From positions 1 to 52,281 of the forward strand of contig NZ_JAUTWS010000042.1 of the NCBI RefSeq assembly GCF_030657435.1: a DNA stretch of 52,281 nt, written 5' to 3'. The DNA comes from Paracraurococcus lichenis. GTDB taxonomy: Bacteria > Pseudomonadota > Alphaproteobacteria > Acetobacterales > Acetobacteraceae. Position numbers and translations under genes: made by a program. This document shows, one piece after another, positions 38,114-48,167 of the stretch. The notes beneath the pieces were generated by a model that saw only the letters and a program-made list of their open reading frames with translations, was not told where the DNA came from and made no database searches. Numbering within the stretch: position 1 is the stretch's first letter; every line of letters begins with the position of its first letter.

Positions 38114-41100
38114 TTAACCTTGTAGGTGCGCCTTCTGAACCAGGATCGCCACTTGATCGGCGAGAGCCGCGCCATCAACCGGCTTACGCAGTAGGCAAAC
38201 GGGACCGTTGACCATGTCGCCGATGGCAAACTCGGCGGCGCTGGTCGCGTAACCCGTGAGCAGGATAGCGGGCAGCCCGGTCCTGCGCCGTTGCGCCTCT
38301 CGAATCACGGCAATGCCGTCCATGCCCGGCATCGACAGGTCGGTCACGACCACGTCCACCGCCTCGCCCGCATCAAGTCGCTCCAGCGCCTGCGCTCCGG
38401 ACTCCATAGGCAGAACAGTGCATCCCGCCGCCGCAAGTTCCTCGGCAATCATCTCACGGACCTGAGTCTCGTCGTCGACGAGTAGGATGCGTGCATGCGT
38501 CCGCATCTCGGCTGACTGTTCCTTGCCGCTTGAAGGCCGGGTTGTCCCTTCGCCTGCCGTGGTCGGAAGCCACAGGACGACGACAGTGCCCTGCCCCCGC
38601 GTACTCTCGATGGCCAGTGTACCACCACTTTGTTCCACGAAGCCTTTGGCCATAGAAAGGCCGAGGCCAGTGCCGCGCCCTATCCCCTTGGTGGTGAAGA
38701 ACGGCTCCAGCACCCGCGCCAGCGTCGCCTGGTCCATCCCGGAACCGGTGTCGGCAACGGAGAGACGAAGATACTCCCCCGCTGAGAGCCCGGCGGGATG
38801 GCCTTCTCGCGACACAGTCTCGGCCGTCGCTGTCAGACTCAGGACACCCTGGCCGGACATGGCGTCGCGCGCATTGGTAGCGAGATTCACCAGCACCGTC
38901 TCGAGTTGCCCCTTGTCGGCCAGCAGGGGCAGCAGCCCCTCCTGGGTTTCGACCCGCACCTCGATCCCTGCACCCAGAGTATGCGCCAGGATCTCGCGCA
39001 TACCACCGAGCAGGGAGGCGGCGTCGAGCGGCTCGGCTCGCAGGTCGCCACGACGGGAGAAGGCCAGCAGGCGCCGGGTAACCGCCGCGCCACGCCCAGT
39101 CGCCTCGCGTGCGAGGCGGGCGAGCCGAGCGACAGCTTCCGGATCGGCCGGGCGGCGCTCAATCAGCGTGACAGCGCCCTGCACGGCCTGGAGCACGTTG
39201 TTGAAGTCGTGTGCGATGCCGCCTGCCAGTTGCCCGAGCGCCTCCATGCGCTGCGCATGTGCGAGCCGCGCCTCGGCCTCCCGCAGGTCATGTGTCCGCT
39301 CCTCGACCAGCCGCTCAAGGTCCTCGCGCGACCGTGCCAGGGCCTCGCGCGCCGCCACCGTGTCCTCGATGTCCGTGCAGGTGCCGAACCAGCGGGTGAT
39401 GGTGCCGGTATCCGGATCGCGGACCGGCAAGGCGCGGCCGAGCATCCACCGGTAGGCACCGTCGGCCATGCGGATCCGGTACTCTACCTCGAAGGGCTCG
39501 CCGGTAGCGAGTGACTGCCGCCAGAGCGCCCAGGCGTGCTCGCGGTCGTCAGGGTGGAGCACCGGACTCCATTCCCCGGCCCGCTCCGGCGCCGTGCCGG
39601 TGAGGTCATGCCAGCGCCTGTTGTAGTAGTCGTGGTAGCCATCCGGCCGCGCCGACCACACCATCTGCGGCATGGTGTCCGTGATGGCTCTAAACCGGGC
39701 CTCGCTCTCGCGCAGGGCCGCCTCGGCGGCGCGTCGCTCGCTCAGGTCTACCACGAAGGCGGCTCCTACCCCGGTGTCCCGGTCGACCAGACCGAAGGAA
39801 ACCAGGACTGGGACGCGCGTGCCATCCGGGCGCAGGTACTCCTTCTCGAAGGGCATACACCGGCCAGTTGCGGCGACCTCGGCGATCGCCACCTTATTGC
39901 GAGCGAGCCACTCCTTGGGCGTGATCTCGTCCAAGCGGAGGTTGCGCCTGTCCAGGTCCGCCCGCTCGCGACCGATCAGAGTGAGGAAGGCATTGTTGGC
40001 GGCGTGCACACGCCCGCTGGTGTCGCTGATGACAACGCCAACCGGGCTGTTCTCGAACAGGGCACGTGCGTCGGCCGCGACGCGCTCCCGCTCAGCGATG
40101 ATCCCGGCGAGCACGGCAGTGAGATCGTCGGCCTCGCGCAGGCCAATGCGTTCCGGTGGTGTGCCTCCCATGGCTGCGCCTGCCACAGCGACCTCCGGCA
40201 CCCGCCGGAAATCCGCAACCGTGCGGCGGGCTACACGCATGGCGAGGAGGAGCGACAAGGCAACCGCTGTCAGTCCGATGACGATGGTCCGCCGTGCATT
40301 CCCTTCAAGTTGTGCCAGGAAGGCCGCATCCGATACGCCAAGCTCGACGACGTAGCCGCTCTGCGGCGCACGAGCGAAGGCGATGGTGGACGGCACCCCC
40401 TCCAGCGTCCGCGTCCCACGCGGTGCGAGCCCGCTCTCCGCGGCACGGATCGCCTGGAGCACGGCAGGCCTGGACTGCTTGCCGACCGTCTCGGCGTCCC
40501 CGACCGAGCGAGCAACGATGACGCCCTGGCGGTCAAGCACGGTGATGAAGCCGCCAAGCGGCATGTCCACCAATTCGGTGATGGCCACCAGGCGCTGGCG
40601 TGGAAGCGTCGCGCCGATGGCCGCGATGGCTGAATGCTGGTTCTCGCCCTCCACCGCCGCTATCCGGGCGGGCACGGCCACAGCAATGACGGGCACGGTG
40701 TTGTTCGCGCCTAGGAGATGAAGATCCGATATCTGCGGCTTGCCGGAGGCAATCGCGGCCCGCACGTGTGGCAATGCAGGGTCGCCCCTGCCACGGCCGT
40801 CCGGCGCGCTGGTGTCGAGTAGCCGGGCGCCTGCGGCATCCACGAGGGTCATCCTGACCGGCGGCGCTCCGACAGGGAGGCCTTCCGAGAGCAGGTCACG
40901 CGCCGCCCGCAGGCCGTCGGCAAAGGTGTCCAGGTCACCGCGGGCCAAAGCGGGGGATGTCGCCAAGGTGCGTGCCACCGCCTGCGTCCGCTCGAACTCA
41001 AGGTCCACCAGGCGCGCCATGGTCCGCGCTTGCTCCAGGAGGTGTGCCTCCGCCTGCGCCCGGTCGTCCTCAAACTGCATCCAGAGCGTGCCCGCCCGGA

Positions 41101-41245
41101 AAATGATGAGCGGCACGATTACGACGGCAAGCAGCCACAGCAATCGCCGGGCAAGCGATTCACCGGCTGGACCGCCCGGCCCCGAAGCCGAGCCGGGCAA
41201 GGTCGTTCGCCAACTCCACGTTGTTCGCCAAGCCGTCAGCGGCAT
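38114..41245 (-). CDS. Membrane hybrid histidine kinase, cache-PAS-PAS-HisKA-HATPase-REC (about 1043 aa)
   Basis: TM1 (LLWLLAVVIVPLIIFRAGTLW) and TM2 (IVIGLTAVALSLLLAM) flank a periplasmic cache-like domain with MTLVDAAGARLLDT and ISDLHLLGANNTVPVIAVAV. Two PAS/PAC units follow (the second ends in WFGTCTDIEDT), then HisKA with GGIAHDFNNVLQAVQGAVTL, ATPase with NLATNARDAM, GSGMD and FFTTKGIGRGTGLGL, and a C-terminal receiver (LLVDDETQV, phospho-site VTDLSMPGMDG). This one is intact, unlike its two sister hybrids. I set the start at ATG 41245 from the usual TM1 distance; ATG 41356 and 41443 are possible, each with a weak ribosome-binding site. The partner regulator is unknown. Confidence 0.88.
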   Translation of the reverse strand: MPLTAWRTTWSWRTTLPGSASGPGGPAGESLARRLLWLLAVVIVPLIIFRAGTLWMQFEDDRAQAEAHLLEQARTMARLVDLEFERTQAVARTLATSPALARGDLDTFADGLRAARDLLSEGLPVGAPPVRMTLVDAAGARLLDTSAPDGRGRGDPALPHVRAAIASGKPQISDLHLLGANNTVPVIAVAVPARIAAVEGENQHSAIAAIGATLPRQRLVAITELVDMPLGGFITVLDRQGVIVARSVGDAETVGKQSRPAVLQAIRAAESGLAPRGTRTLEGVPSTIAFARAPQSGYVVELGVSDAAFLAQLEGNARRTIVIGLTAVALSLLLAMRVARRTVADFRRVPEVAVAGAAMGGTPPERIGLREADDLTAVLAGIIAERERVAADARALFENSPVGVVISDTSGRVHAANNAFLTLIGRERADLDRRNLRLDEITPKEWLARNKVAIAEVAATGRCMPFEKEYLRPDGTRVPVLVSFGLVDRDTGVGAAFVVDLSERRAAEAALRESEARFRAITDTMPQMVWSARPDGYHDYYNRRWHDLTGTAPERAGEWSPVLHPDDREHAWALWRQSLATGEPFEVEYRIRMADGAYRWMLGRALPVRDPDTGTITRWFGTCTDIEDTVAAREALARSREDLERLVEERTHDLREAEARLAHAQRMEALGQLAGGIAHDFNNVLQAVQGAVTLIERRPADPEAVARLARLAREATGRGAAVTRRLLAFSRRGDLRAEPLDAASLLGGMREILAHTLGAGIEVRVETQEGLLPLLADKGQLETVLVNLATNARDAMSGQGVLSLTATAETVSREGHPAGLSAGEYLRLSVADTGSGMDQATLARVLEPFFTTKGIGRGTGLGLSMAKGFVEQSGGTLAIESTRGQGTVVVLWLPTTAGEGTTRPSSGKEQSAEMRTHARILLVDDETQVREMIAEELAAAGCTVLPMESGAQALERLDAGEAVDVVVTDLSMPGMDGIAVIREAQRRRTGLPAILLTGYATSAAEFAIGDMVNGPVCLLRKPVDGAALADQVAILVQKAHLQG

Positions 41246-41820
41246 GCTGAGCCGGGCCAGCAGCAGGTACCAAAGCTGGCTTCCGTACGTCGTGACAGGC
41301 TTAGAAGGGTAAATCCCCCTGCCTCCGGCCTCCACAACCCCCCCATCCGACGGCATCACGCTCCAACCTGTTGGCCACCCCCAATCGCCACCGCCGCCGG
41401 AGGTCTCGAGCGACCCTACCCCAACGGTTTCAACTGAGGGCATACGTTTCACCCGGTCGAGTTCATACCTCTGCAATCAAGAAATCGCCACATCAAAGAA
41501 AGTGATTTTGCGAGCTTTCGAAGACCGTTTCGGGCTTCAACTCGTTAACTCGGCTTATATCAACTTATAGTTTCAAATCTGACAGCTATATTGCGGTCTT
41601 GTGTCGTAACAGCGGCAGTTCAACGCATCGAGCGTGGTTGCTCGCTATGCAGAATCTACCCCGCAGACCAGACGAACCGCGAATCGTCTACGTGGCTGTG
41701 TCGGGTTACATCCTACGGAATGTAATTGCTGGCCCCGTCAGTCAATCTGCATGCTACTAACGGTTGTCCCATTGCGTCTGGATCGTCCAGAAAAGAGCAG
41801 GTCAGGAGAAGCCGTACCGA
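41246..41820. other. Divergent intergenic region between two sensor kinases
   Basis: If the leftward kinase starts upstream at 41356 or 41443, part of this is coding. The stretch 41480-41640 is clearly AT-richer (TTATATCAACTTATAGTTTC) and probably holds both promoters. Nothing else is recognised. Confidence 0.4.
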
Positions 41821-44800
41821 ATGCCTCACGTCACGACGGAAGCTTCTCCCGCCGTGCCCGAGCACCAGCTTGCGTCTCTCGGAAGTCGCTATCAGGCGCC
41901 CCCTCCACGACGGGGCCGCAGGTTGCGGGACCACATCATGGTCCTGGCGCTGGCGGTACTGGCCCCCGCGCTTGGGGGCGGAGTCGCGGCGGCCTGGGTA
42001 GCGGTCGACAGCTATCGGACGGCAGCCGAAGGGCGCCTTCGGGACACAGCCCATGCGCTGGCACTTGCACTAGACTCTGAGATCGACTCCGTGACCACAG
42101 CGCTTGTGACGTTGGCAGAGTCCCCAGACCTGCGACCAAGCGGTGACTTGGCGGCCTTTGAGGTGCAGGCCAGGGCCGTGGGTCGCGCCCTCGGGACGGG
42201 GGTGCTGGCCCGCGGCCCCGCCCCGGGCTTTCCGACGTTCATCAACACATTCGTACCTCCTGGTGGGGCGATACCGCCGATCCCGCCCGAGGCGCAGGAG
42301 ATCCTGCGAGACGTTGCGGCGTCTGGACGCCCACGAACGACGGACCTGTACCTCAGCCCCTCGACAGGTGACCCCACGACCGCTGTGGTGATGCCCCTCA
42401 CGTCGGACGGACCCATGCGCCTGCTCACCATGACACTGCCGCCCGGGCGCCTTGCGCACCTGCTCGAAGCGCAGCGCCTGGAGGCGGGTGGGGTCGCAAG
42501 CTTGGTCGACGGGCACGGGCGCATTGTTGCGCGGTCGCATGACCACGACCGCTACCTTGGCCAATCAGCGCCTTACCGGGGGGGGGGGCGGGCACCTAAG
42601 TAAGGTTGCGGAGGAGTTGGTCCGCGGCGGGAACCTCGACGGTACGGACACTCTGTTCGCCCTTGCACCGCTCCGGTATGCGCCGGGGTGGACCGTCGCC
42701 GTCAGCATGCCATGGCAGGTTTACGGAGCGGCGTGGCGGCGGCCGCTGCTATGGCTGGCTGCGGGCGCAGCCGTGGTATTGGTCCTCGGCCTCAGCGCCG
42801 CGCACGTCCTTGCCCGGCGCGTGGTGCGCCCGATCGGTGCCCTGGTCCGACGCGCCCAGGCCGTGGCCTCCGGTACCCCCCTGACGCGCGACGCCAACGA
42901 TGCGGATGCGCCGGTCGCCATCACTGAGATTGCGGACCTGCGGGCCTGGATGGCCACGGCTGAGGAAGCCTTGCTGCGCCGGAGTGAGGCGTTGGCCGAA
43001 CAGAACCGGACGCTCGGCGAGTTGGCCGGGACGCTCGACCTCGGCATGGCCATGGTCCGCGACTGGGACGGCCCCATCCGCTTCTGGTCGAGGGGCTGCG
43101 AGCTCCTGTATGGCTGGTCCGCCGCGGAGGTGGTTGGCCGCGACGCGCACGACCTGCTGCGGACCGTTTTCCCCGTGCCCTTCCCAGAGATCAAGGCTGC
43201 GCTCGAGCACGACGGCGAGTGGACAGGTGACCTGCGGCATTGCGCCCGGGACGGCCGCGAGGTGGTCGTTGCCGTGCGGAAGGCTCTGCGGCGCGATCAG
43301 GCCGGGCGCCCCGTTGCGGTGCTGGAGTCCGTGGCCGACGTGACAGCGGCGCGTGAGGCTGAGGCCGCGCTCCGGGACAGCGAGGCGACGCTGCGCGCCG
43401 TGCTCGATGCCCTGCCGGTGGGCGTGATCATCGCCAACGTCTCGGGCAGGATCCTCAAGGACAACGCGGCACACCGCGAACTCTGGGGTGTGCCGCCCGA
43501 CACCACCAGTTGGGAGGCCTACGGCGAGTGGGTTGGCTACCGGCCGGAGACAGGCGAGCGCATCCAGGCTCATGAGTGGGCCATGGCCCGCGCGCTGCTC
43601 AAGGGCGAGACCACGCACGGCGAACTCGTGGAATGCGCGCGCTTCGGCACGGGGGAGCGGCGGTTCTTTCTCAACAGTGCGGCGCCGGTCCGCGATGCCC
43701 GGGGCAGGATCGTGGGCGGCGTGGTCGCCGAGGTCGACGTCACCCCGCACCGGAAGGCGGAGGCGGCCCTGGCCGAGAGCGAGGCGCGGCTGCGCTCGGT
43801 GGTGAACACAGCCGCCGATGGCATCCTGGTCGCCGACGCCGCCGGGCGGATCGTGTCGGCCAATGCATCCGTGGTGCAAATGTTTGGCTACGATGCTGAG
43901 GAGGACCTGCTCGGTCGAGACCTCGGCACGCTGATGCCGCAGGTGAAAGCAACCACCTCCGGTGAGCGACCGAGCTCTACTGACCTGCCAAGGCGCGAGC
44001 TCACCGCTGCCCGGCGGGATGGGAGCGAGTTCCCGGTCGAGCTCTCCGTCTCCTCCTTCGCCTCGGGTGGCCAGCGCTTCTCCACCTCCGTCGTGCGTGA
44101 CGTGACGGAGCGCAAGCGCGCCGAGGAGCTCCGGAACCTGCTGGCGCGCGAGGTTGACCACCGGGCAAAGAACGCGCTGGCCGTCGCCTTATCTCTGCTG
44201 CGGCTCACGCCACGGGACGACGCGGCGCGCTTCGCGGCTTCGGTCGAGGGGCGGGTCACAGCCATGGCTCGGGCGCACTCGTTGCTGGCGACACAGAAGT
44301 GGGAAGGTGCCGACCTGCGTGCTCTCGTCGAAGCCGAACTGGCGGCGCACGTCGGGCGCCTGTCGCTGTCCGGACCTGCGGTGCGCCTCTCTCCGGAGGC
44401 GGTTCAGCCGATGGCGATGGTTCTGCACGAGCTTGCCACGAACGCGACCAAGTACGGCGCCCTCTCTCTACCCGCAGGCCATGTGGTCCTGTCGTGGGAC
44501 ACCGTGGGGACAGGAAACGGGTTGAGGCTGGTGTGGCAGGAGCGGGGCGGCCCGCCGGTGCAAGCACCCACTCGACGCGGCTTCGGCTCACGGCTGCTGA
44601 CCTCCCTGGTCGTCCAGCAACTCGGCGGCGATTTCGAGCTCATCTGGACGGACACTGGCCTCCATTGTGAGATGCAGATTGAGCCTCGGTTCCTGATGTC
44701 CACAGCACCATCGCTGACAAAAGAATCGTCACCTCGGGCCTCGATCGAGGAGCGCCGGGTCACATGCACCCAGCAGATCGAACAGACTAACCATCAGCCT

Positions 44801-45196
44801 GCACAGAAGGGTGTCCGCCCGCGTGTCCTTGTTGTGGAGGATGAAGCGCTGCTGAGCCTGGAGATCGAGTCAGCACTCGACGAGCTCGGCTGCGACGTTG
44901 TCGGCCCGGCCCGTACCCTCGCCGACGCGGTGCGCCTGGCCGCCGGTGAGAGGCCGCTCAGCGCCGCTGTGCTGGACGTGAACCTGGGCGGCGGTGACTA
45001 CTCTTTCCCGGCTGTCGACCTGCTCCAGACCCGCAATGTGCCCTACGTCCTGGCCACCGGCTACGGCAGTGCCAGGTGGCTTGAGGGCCGCGAGCACGAT
45101 GCAGTCGCGGTGTTGATCAAACCCTACCCGCGCGAGGCGCTGGCCGGTGCGGTTCGGGCCGCGCTGCACCGGGCGGCACAATCGCAGGTGCCTTAA
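41821..45196 (+). pseudogene. dCache-HAMP-PAS-PAS-PAS-HWE kinase-REC, frameshifted at an 11-G tract
   Basis: ATG 41821 has AGGAGA about 10 nt upstream. The first frame (to 42603) gives TM1 and most of a periplasmic cache domain, ending ARSHDHDRYLGQSAPYRGGG and then a stop. The next frame resumes with HLSKVAEELVRGG, the rest of the cache domain (YAPGWTVAVSMPW), TM2, HAMP, three PAS units, an HWE core (REVDHRAKNALAVALS; LHELATNATKYGALS; LVWQERGGPP) and a C-terminal receiver (VVEDEALL, phospho-site LDVNLGGG). The switch is at eleven Gs (42578-42588); ten would restore one frame. The paralogue at 45395 reads through the same place with no G run. Expect either slippage, mutation or a homopolymer read error. 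Confidence 0.88.
42578..42588 (+). repeat. Eleven-G homopolymer inside a sensor kinase gene
   Basis: Eleven consecutive Gs lie at the frame break of the kinase spanning 41821-45196. Poly-G tracts of this length are classic slipped-strand mispairing sites and also classic sequencing error sites. Confidence 0.9.
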
Positions 45197-45241
45197 CCCC
45201 AGGTTCGTCGGCGAGATCCGACGCAGACGTTCTCGCTCGAG

Positions 45242-45257
45242 CCGCCGTGCCCGGCGG
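45242..45257. terminator. Small GC hairpin between convergent kinases
   Basis: CCGCCG and CGGCGG pair around TGCC, 45 nt past the stop at 45196. Short and without a T-run. The remaining 140 nt up to 45394 show no gene. Confidence 0.3.
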
Positions 45258-45394
45258 AAACACAAAGTACAGGCTCGAGGAAACAGCAACTTGCCGCTCG
45301 GCGACGTTGCTGCATGTGGCTGGCGCCTTGGGAAACCGGCAAGCTACTGTTGTCCTTCTCGCAGTCATCGCGGCTTTGAATCCTTTGATGCTGC

Positions 45395-47545
45395 CTACTT
45401 CGCCACGTGGGCCTGTCCACCCCTCACCGACCTCACCAACGGCAACTCGGCTTCCCAGACCAGCCCCTCTGGCTGCCAATCTGAACGTATTGAGCCGCCG
45501 AGTTGCCTGGCCAGAGTGGTCTCGATGAGCCGCGATCCGAAGCCGCGGCGCGACGGAGGGCCCTGAACAGGTGGGCCACCACGTTCGGACCAGCAGAGCC
45601 TGAGCAGACCAGCCTCCGTGTCGACCGACCACGACACCGTGACCCGCCCACCTGGTGCCGAAAGTGCACCGTACTTCGCGGCGTTGGTGGCGAGTTCATG
45701 AAGGGCCATTGAGATCGGCTGCGTTGCCGCAGGCACCAGCACCACTGGCGGGCCGTCCAGATCGACAACCGGACCACTTTCTCCGGCTTGCTCCATTCCT
45801 GACAGAAAGGCCTCAAGCTCGGCTTCGGCCAGGACGCGGAGGTCGGCACCCGTCCATTGCGCGTCAGCCAGGATGGTGTGTGCGCGCGCCAAAGTCGTGA
45901 CTCGTCCTTCCACGGCCTTCGCGTAGGCTGCCGGATCATCTTTGGGGGCCAGCCTCACCGCCGCCTGCACGACGGCAAGGGCATTCTTGGCGCGGTGGTC
46001 GACCTCGCGCGCCAGAACCGCCCGTGCCTCCTCCGCGCGCCGCCGCTCGGTGACGTCCTGTACAACACTCACCACGCGCAGAGGCCGCCCCTGACGGTCC
46101 CGCTCAGATACGGCTGCGCTGACTCGGACCCAAACCACGGCGCCGTCCGGTCGCACCAGACGGCACTCCTCTTCCGTCTCGACGCCGATGGAGAGCGCCC
46201 GCATCGAAGGACTGCGGTCCCAGTCGTCAGGATGGACAATGTCGCTCGGACGGAGGTGTTGAATCAGTTCGTCCTGACTCCGGCCGACGATCTCGCAGAA
46301 GCGCCGGTTGACCCGCAGGTAGTAGCGCGTCCGCACGTCCTGCTCCGCTACGCCTGCGCCAGCCGTCTCGAAAATGGCCCGGTATTCGGCCTCCCGAGCC
46401 ACGAGCGCCGCCTCAGCCTGCTCGCTGGCCAGCCGCAGGGTCTCGAACTCGGCCACGCCCGACGCTGGAGTGCCACCCCGGTCTTCATGCCCCTCGGCCA
46501 GTGCCTCGGCTTGACGCGCAAGGGCTGTGATCGGCCGTAGAACGCGCCGGGCAAGTTTGGCTGCAACGGCAAGACCGGTGGCGAGTGCCAATGCTGCACT
46601 GCCCGCCAGGGCTGCTAGCGGCCAGACCCAGGTTGCCTGATAGCGCTCGTAGGGTTCGGCCACGACCACGGTCCAGCCTGGAGCGGCCCTCAGGGTCTGA
46701 GAGGCGTAGATCGCGGGCTCGCCATAGACCGATTGGCTTCGGAAAACCCCTCTTGCGCGCTCGGTTTCGGGCACCTCCCTGCTGGGCGGCACAGTCCCGA
46801 CAAAGCGTTCATGGTCACGGGAACGCGCCAGGATGCGGCCCTGGCTGTCCGCAACCGACGCGAAGGCCGTACCTGATAACCCCATGATGCGCAGTTCTTC
46901 GGACATACGGGCCGGGTCCATGACGAGGACGACCACGCGGGTGATGTGTCCTGCCTGCATGGCCGGTGCGGCCACGGCGACCACCGGCCGACCGGTTCCC
47001 CGCCCGACGAAGAAGTCGGAAACCGCAGGCCTGCCGGTCTCGATCGCGTGCCGGATCACTGTCCAAGCACCCTCGCCAGGTGGAGAGGGGGGTGGCATTG
47101 GCGCGCCTTCAGGCAAGCCGGTGTTCAGGAGTTGCTGGTGACCCGGCGCGGCATCGTTGACGACGACCCAGCCGCCTACTGATTTACCAACTTGGCGCGC
47201 CCACGTGTCGAAGGCAGCGAGATCGTCTCGCTCAAGCAGCGGCGACGAGGCAAGGGCGGCAACCGTGGAGAGGTGAGCGTCGACTTCGGCGTCCAGAAAG
47301 AGAGCCAGCGCTCGGACGGTATCTTGGAGCCGTGCTTCGAATGATTGGCGATAGCTGGCAGCGAGCGACCAGGCCGCCACGCCGCCTATGAGCAGGGCGG
47401 GCAGCAGCATGGCAACGATAAGACCGAGAAGATGAACACGCAGCCCGGGCGGGCGCCTGAGAAAACCACGGCTTGGGCTGCTGCCTTCCGAGGCCGCCGT
47501 CGGCTCGGTCGGTTCGTTGGACACCACCTCTACGGTCGTGCCCAA
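45395..47545 (-). CDS. dCache-HAMP-PAS HWE histidine kinase (716 aa)
   Basis: The start is TTG at 47545, directly after the TAG of the MerR gene, with AGGAGG 8 nt upstream; this is strong support for a rare start codon. TM1 is about 36-60, the periplasmic dCache domain about 62-310 (DHERFVGTVPPSREVP, APGWTVVVAEPY), TM2 about 315-340, then HAMP and one PAS (about 385-505). HWE core: H517 in REVDHRAKNALAVVQAAVRL, N box LHELATNAAKYGALS, LCWSERGGPPVQGP, GFGSRLIETTL. It is closely related to the kinase at 41821 and convergent with it. Co-transcription with a MerR regulator suggests its level is set by the MerR ligand. Confidence 0.92.
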   Translation of the reverse strand: MGTTVEVVSNEPTEPTAASEGSSPSRGFLRRPPGLRVHLLGLIVAMLLPALLIGGVAAWSLAASYRQSFEARLQDTVRALALFLDAEVDAHLSTVAALASSPLLERDDLAAFDTWARQVGKSVGGWVVVNDAAPGHQQLLNTGLPEGAPMPPPSPPGEGAWTVIRHAIETGRPAVSDFFVGRGTGRPVVAVAAPAMQAGHITRVVVLVMDPARMSEELRIMGLSGTAFASVADSQGRILARSRDHERFVGTVPPSREVPETERARGVFRSQSVYGEPAIYASQTLRAAPGWTVVVAEPYERYQATWVWPLAALAGSAALALATGLAVAAKLARRVLRPITALARQAEALAEGHEDRGGTPASGVAEFETLRLASEQAEAALVAREAEYRAIFETAGAGVAEQDVRTRYYLRVNRRFCEIVGRSQDELIQHLRPSDIVHPDDWDRSPSMRALSIGVETEEECRLVRPDGAVVWVRVSAAVSERDRQGRPLRVVSVVQDVTERRRAEEARAVLAREVDHRAKNALAVVQAAVRLAPKDDPAAYAKAVEGRVTTLARAHTILADAQWTGADLRVLAEAELEAFLSGMEQAGESGPVVDLDGPPVVLVPAATQPISMALHELATNAAKYGALSAPGGRVTVSWSVDTEAGLLRLCWSERGGPPVQGPPSRRGFGSRLIETTLARQLGGSIRSDWQPEGLVWEAELPLVRSVRGGQAHVAK

Positions 47546-47965
47546 CTACGCTGCCTCCTGACGGGCGGACAGAGCCTGGAGGATGCGGCATGGGGTCGGT
47601 GCCCCCTGGCTATCCGCCTCGACGAAGCCATGGAGTTCGCGCTTTAGGGCCTCCAGGTCCGCGACCCTGCGTTCGATCTCGGCCAGGTAGGCGCGCGCCA
47701 CCTGCTCACGTTCGATGCACGTATCCTGTCCCTGGTCGGCCAAGCGCAGAAGCTGGCGGACATCGTCGAGGCTAAAGCCCAGGCCGCGGGCCCGCCGAAT
47801 GAAGCTCAGCCGATCAAGGTGAACTTTTCCGTAACTGCGGAAGTTGCCGGACGTCCGATCAGGCGCGGGAAGCATGCCGACCCGCTCATACCAGCGGATC
47901 GTCTCCAGCTTCGCGCCAGTAGCTCTTGCCAGGGCACCAATGCCGATCGGGCTGTTCAAAACCAT
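47546..47965 (-). CDS. MerR-family transcriptional regulator (139 aa)
   Basis: N-terminal MerR helix-turn-helix (IGIGALARATGAKLETIRWY, RVGMLPAPDRTSGNFRSYGK), then FIRRARGLGFSLDDVRQLLR and a dimerisation helix, as in the Cd/Zn/Pb/Hg-responsive subgroup. Cys appears in GQDTCIERE and in PTPCRIL, but the expected third Cys of the metal site (family pattern C.G.....C) is replaced: the sequence is VEADSQGAPTPC. Metal binding is therefore doubtful or altered. I place the start at ATG 47965 because the longer frame to GTG 47998 runs through a palindromic operator. The kinase TTG follows its stop directly, making a two-gene operon. Confidence 0.84.
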   Translation of the reverse strand: MVLNSPIGIGALARATGAKLETIRWYERVGMLPAPDRTSGNFRSYGKVHLDRLSFIRRARGLGFSLDDVRQLLRLADQGQDTCIEREQVARAYLAEIERRVADLEALKRELHGFVEADSQGAPTPCRILQALSARQEAA

Positions 47966-47975
47966 GCGGCACACG

Positions 47976-47992
47976 CCTGTAGTGACTACAGG
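47976..47992. promoter_or_regulatory. MerR-type operator palindrome
   Basis: CCTGTAGT-G-ACTACAGG is a perfect inverted repeat with 8-nt arms. In sequence and size it resembles the CadR/PbrR/ZntR class of MerR operators (CCTATAGTGGCTACAGG-like). It sits about 10 nt upstream of ATG 47965, so the MerR protein probably controls its own and the kinase gene. No efflux pump gene is divergent from it. Confidence 0.62.
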
Positions 47993-48167
47993 GTTCACAT
48001 AGTCGACTCTCGCGGTCGGGCAACCCTCGCCCGGGCTGCCCTACTACTTTTTGAGCTTATTGCTCAAAACTTAACCGATAATCCTCAAGCGAGGTTTAGG
48101 AGACACCTATTGCGACCCACACGACCTTGGGTCATGAGGGTAGCGCCACGGCTTACTCTCTCCGAGG

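Noticed and set aside
43780..44120. Third PAS of the kinase at 41821 as a second FixL-like haem domain
   Set aside because: It shares the NTAADGILVADAAG start, but the segment after LMP (QVKATTSGERPSS) has no His in the ligand position.
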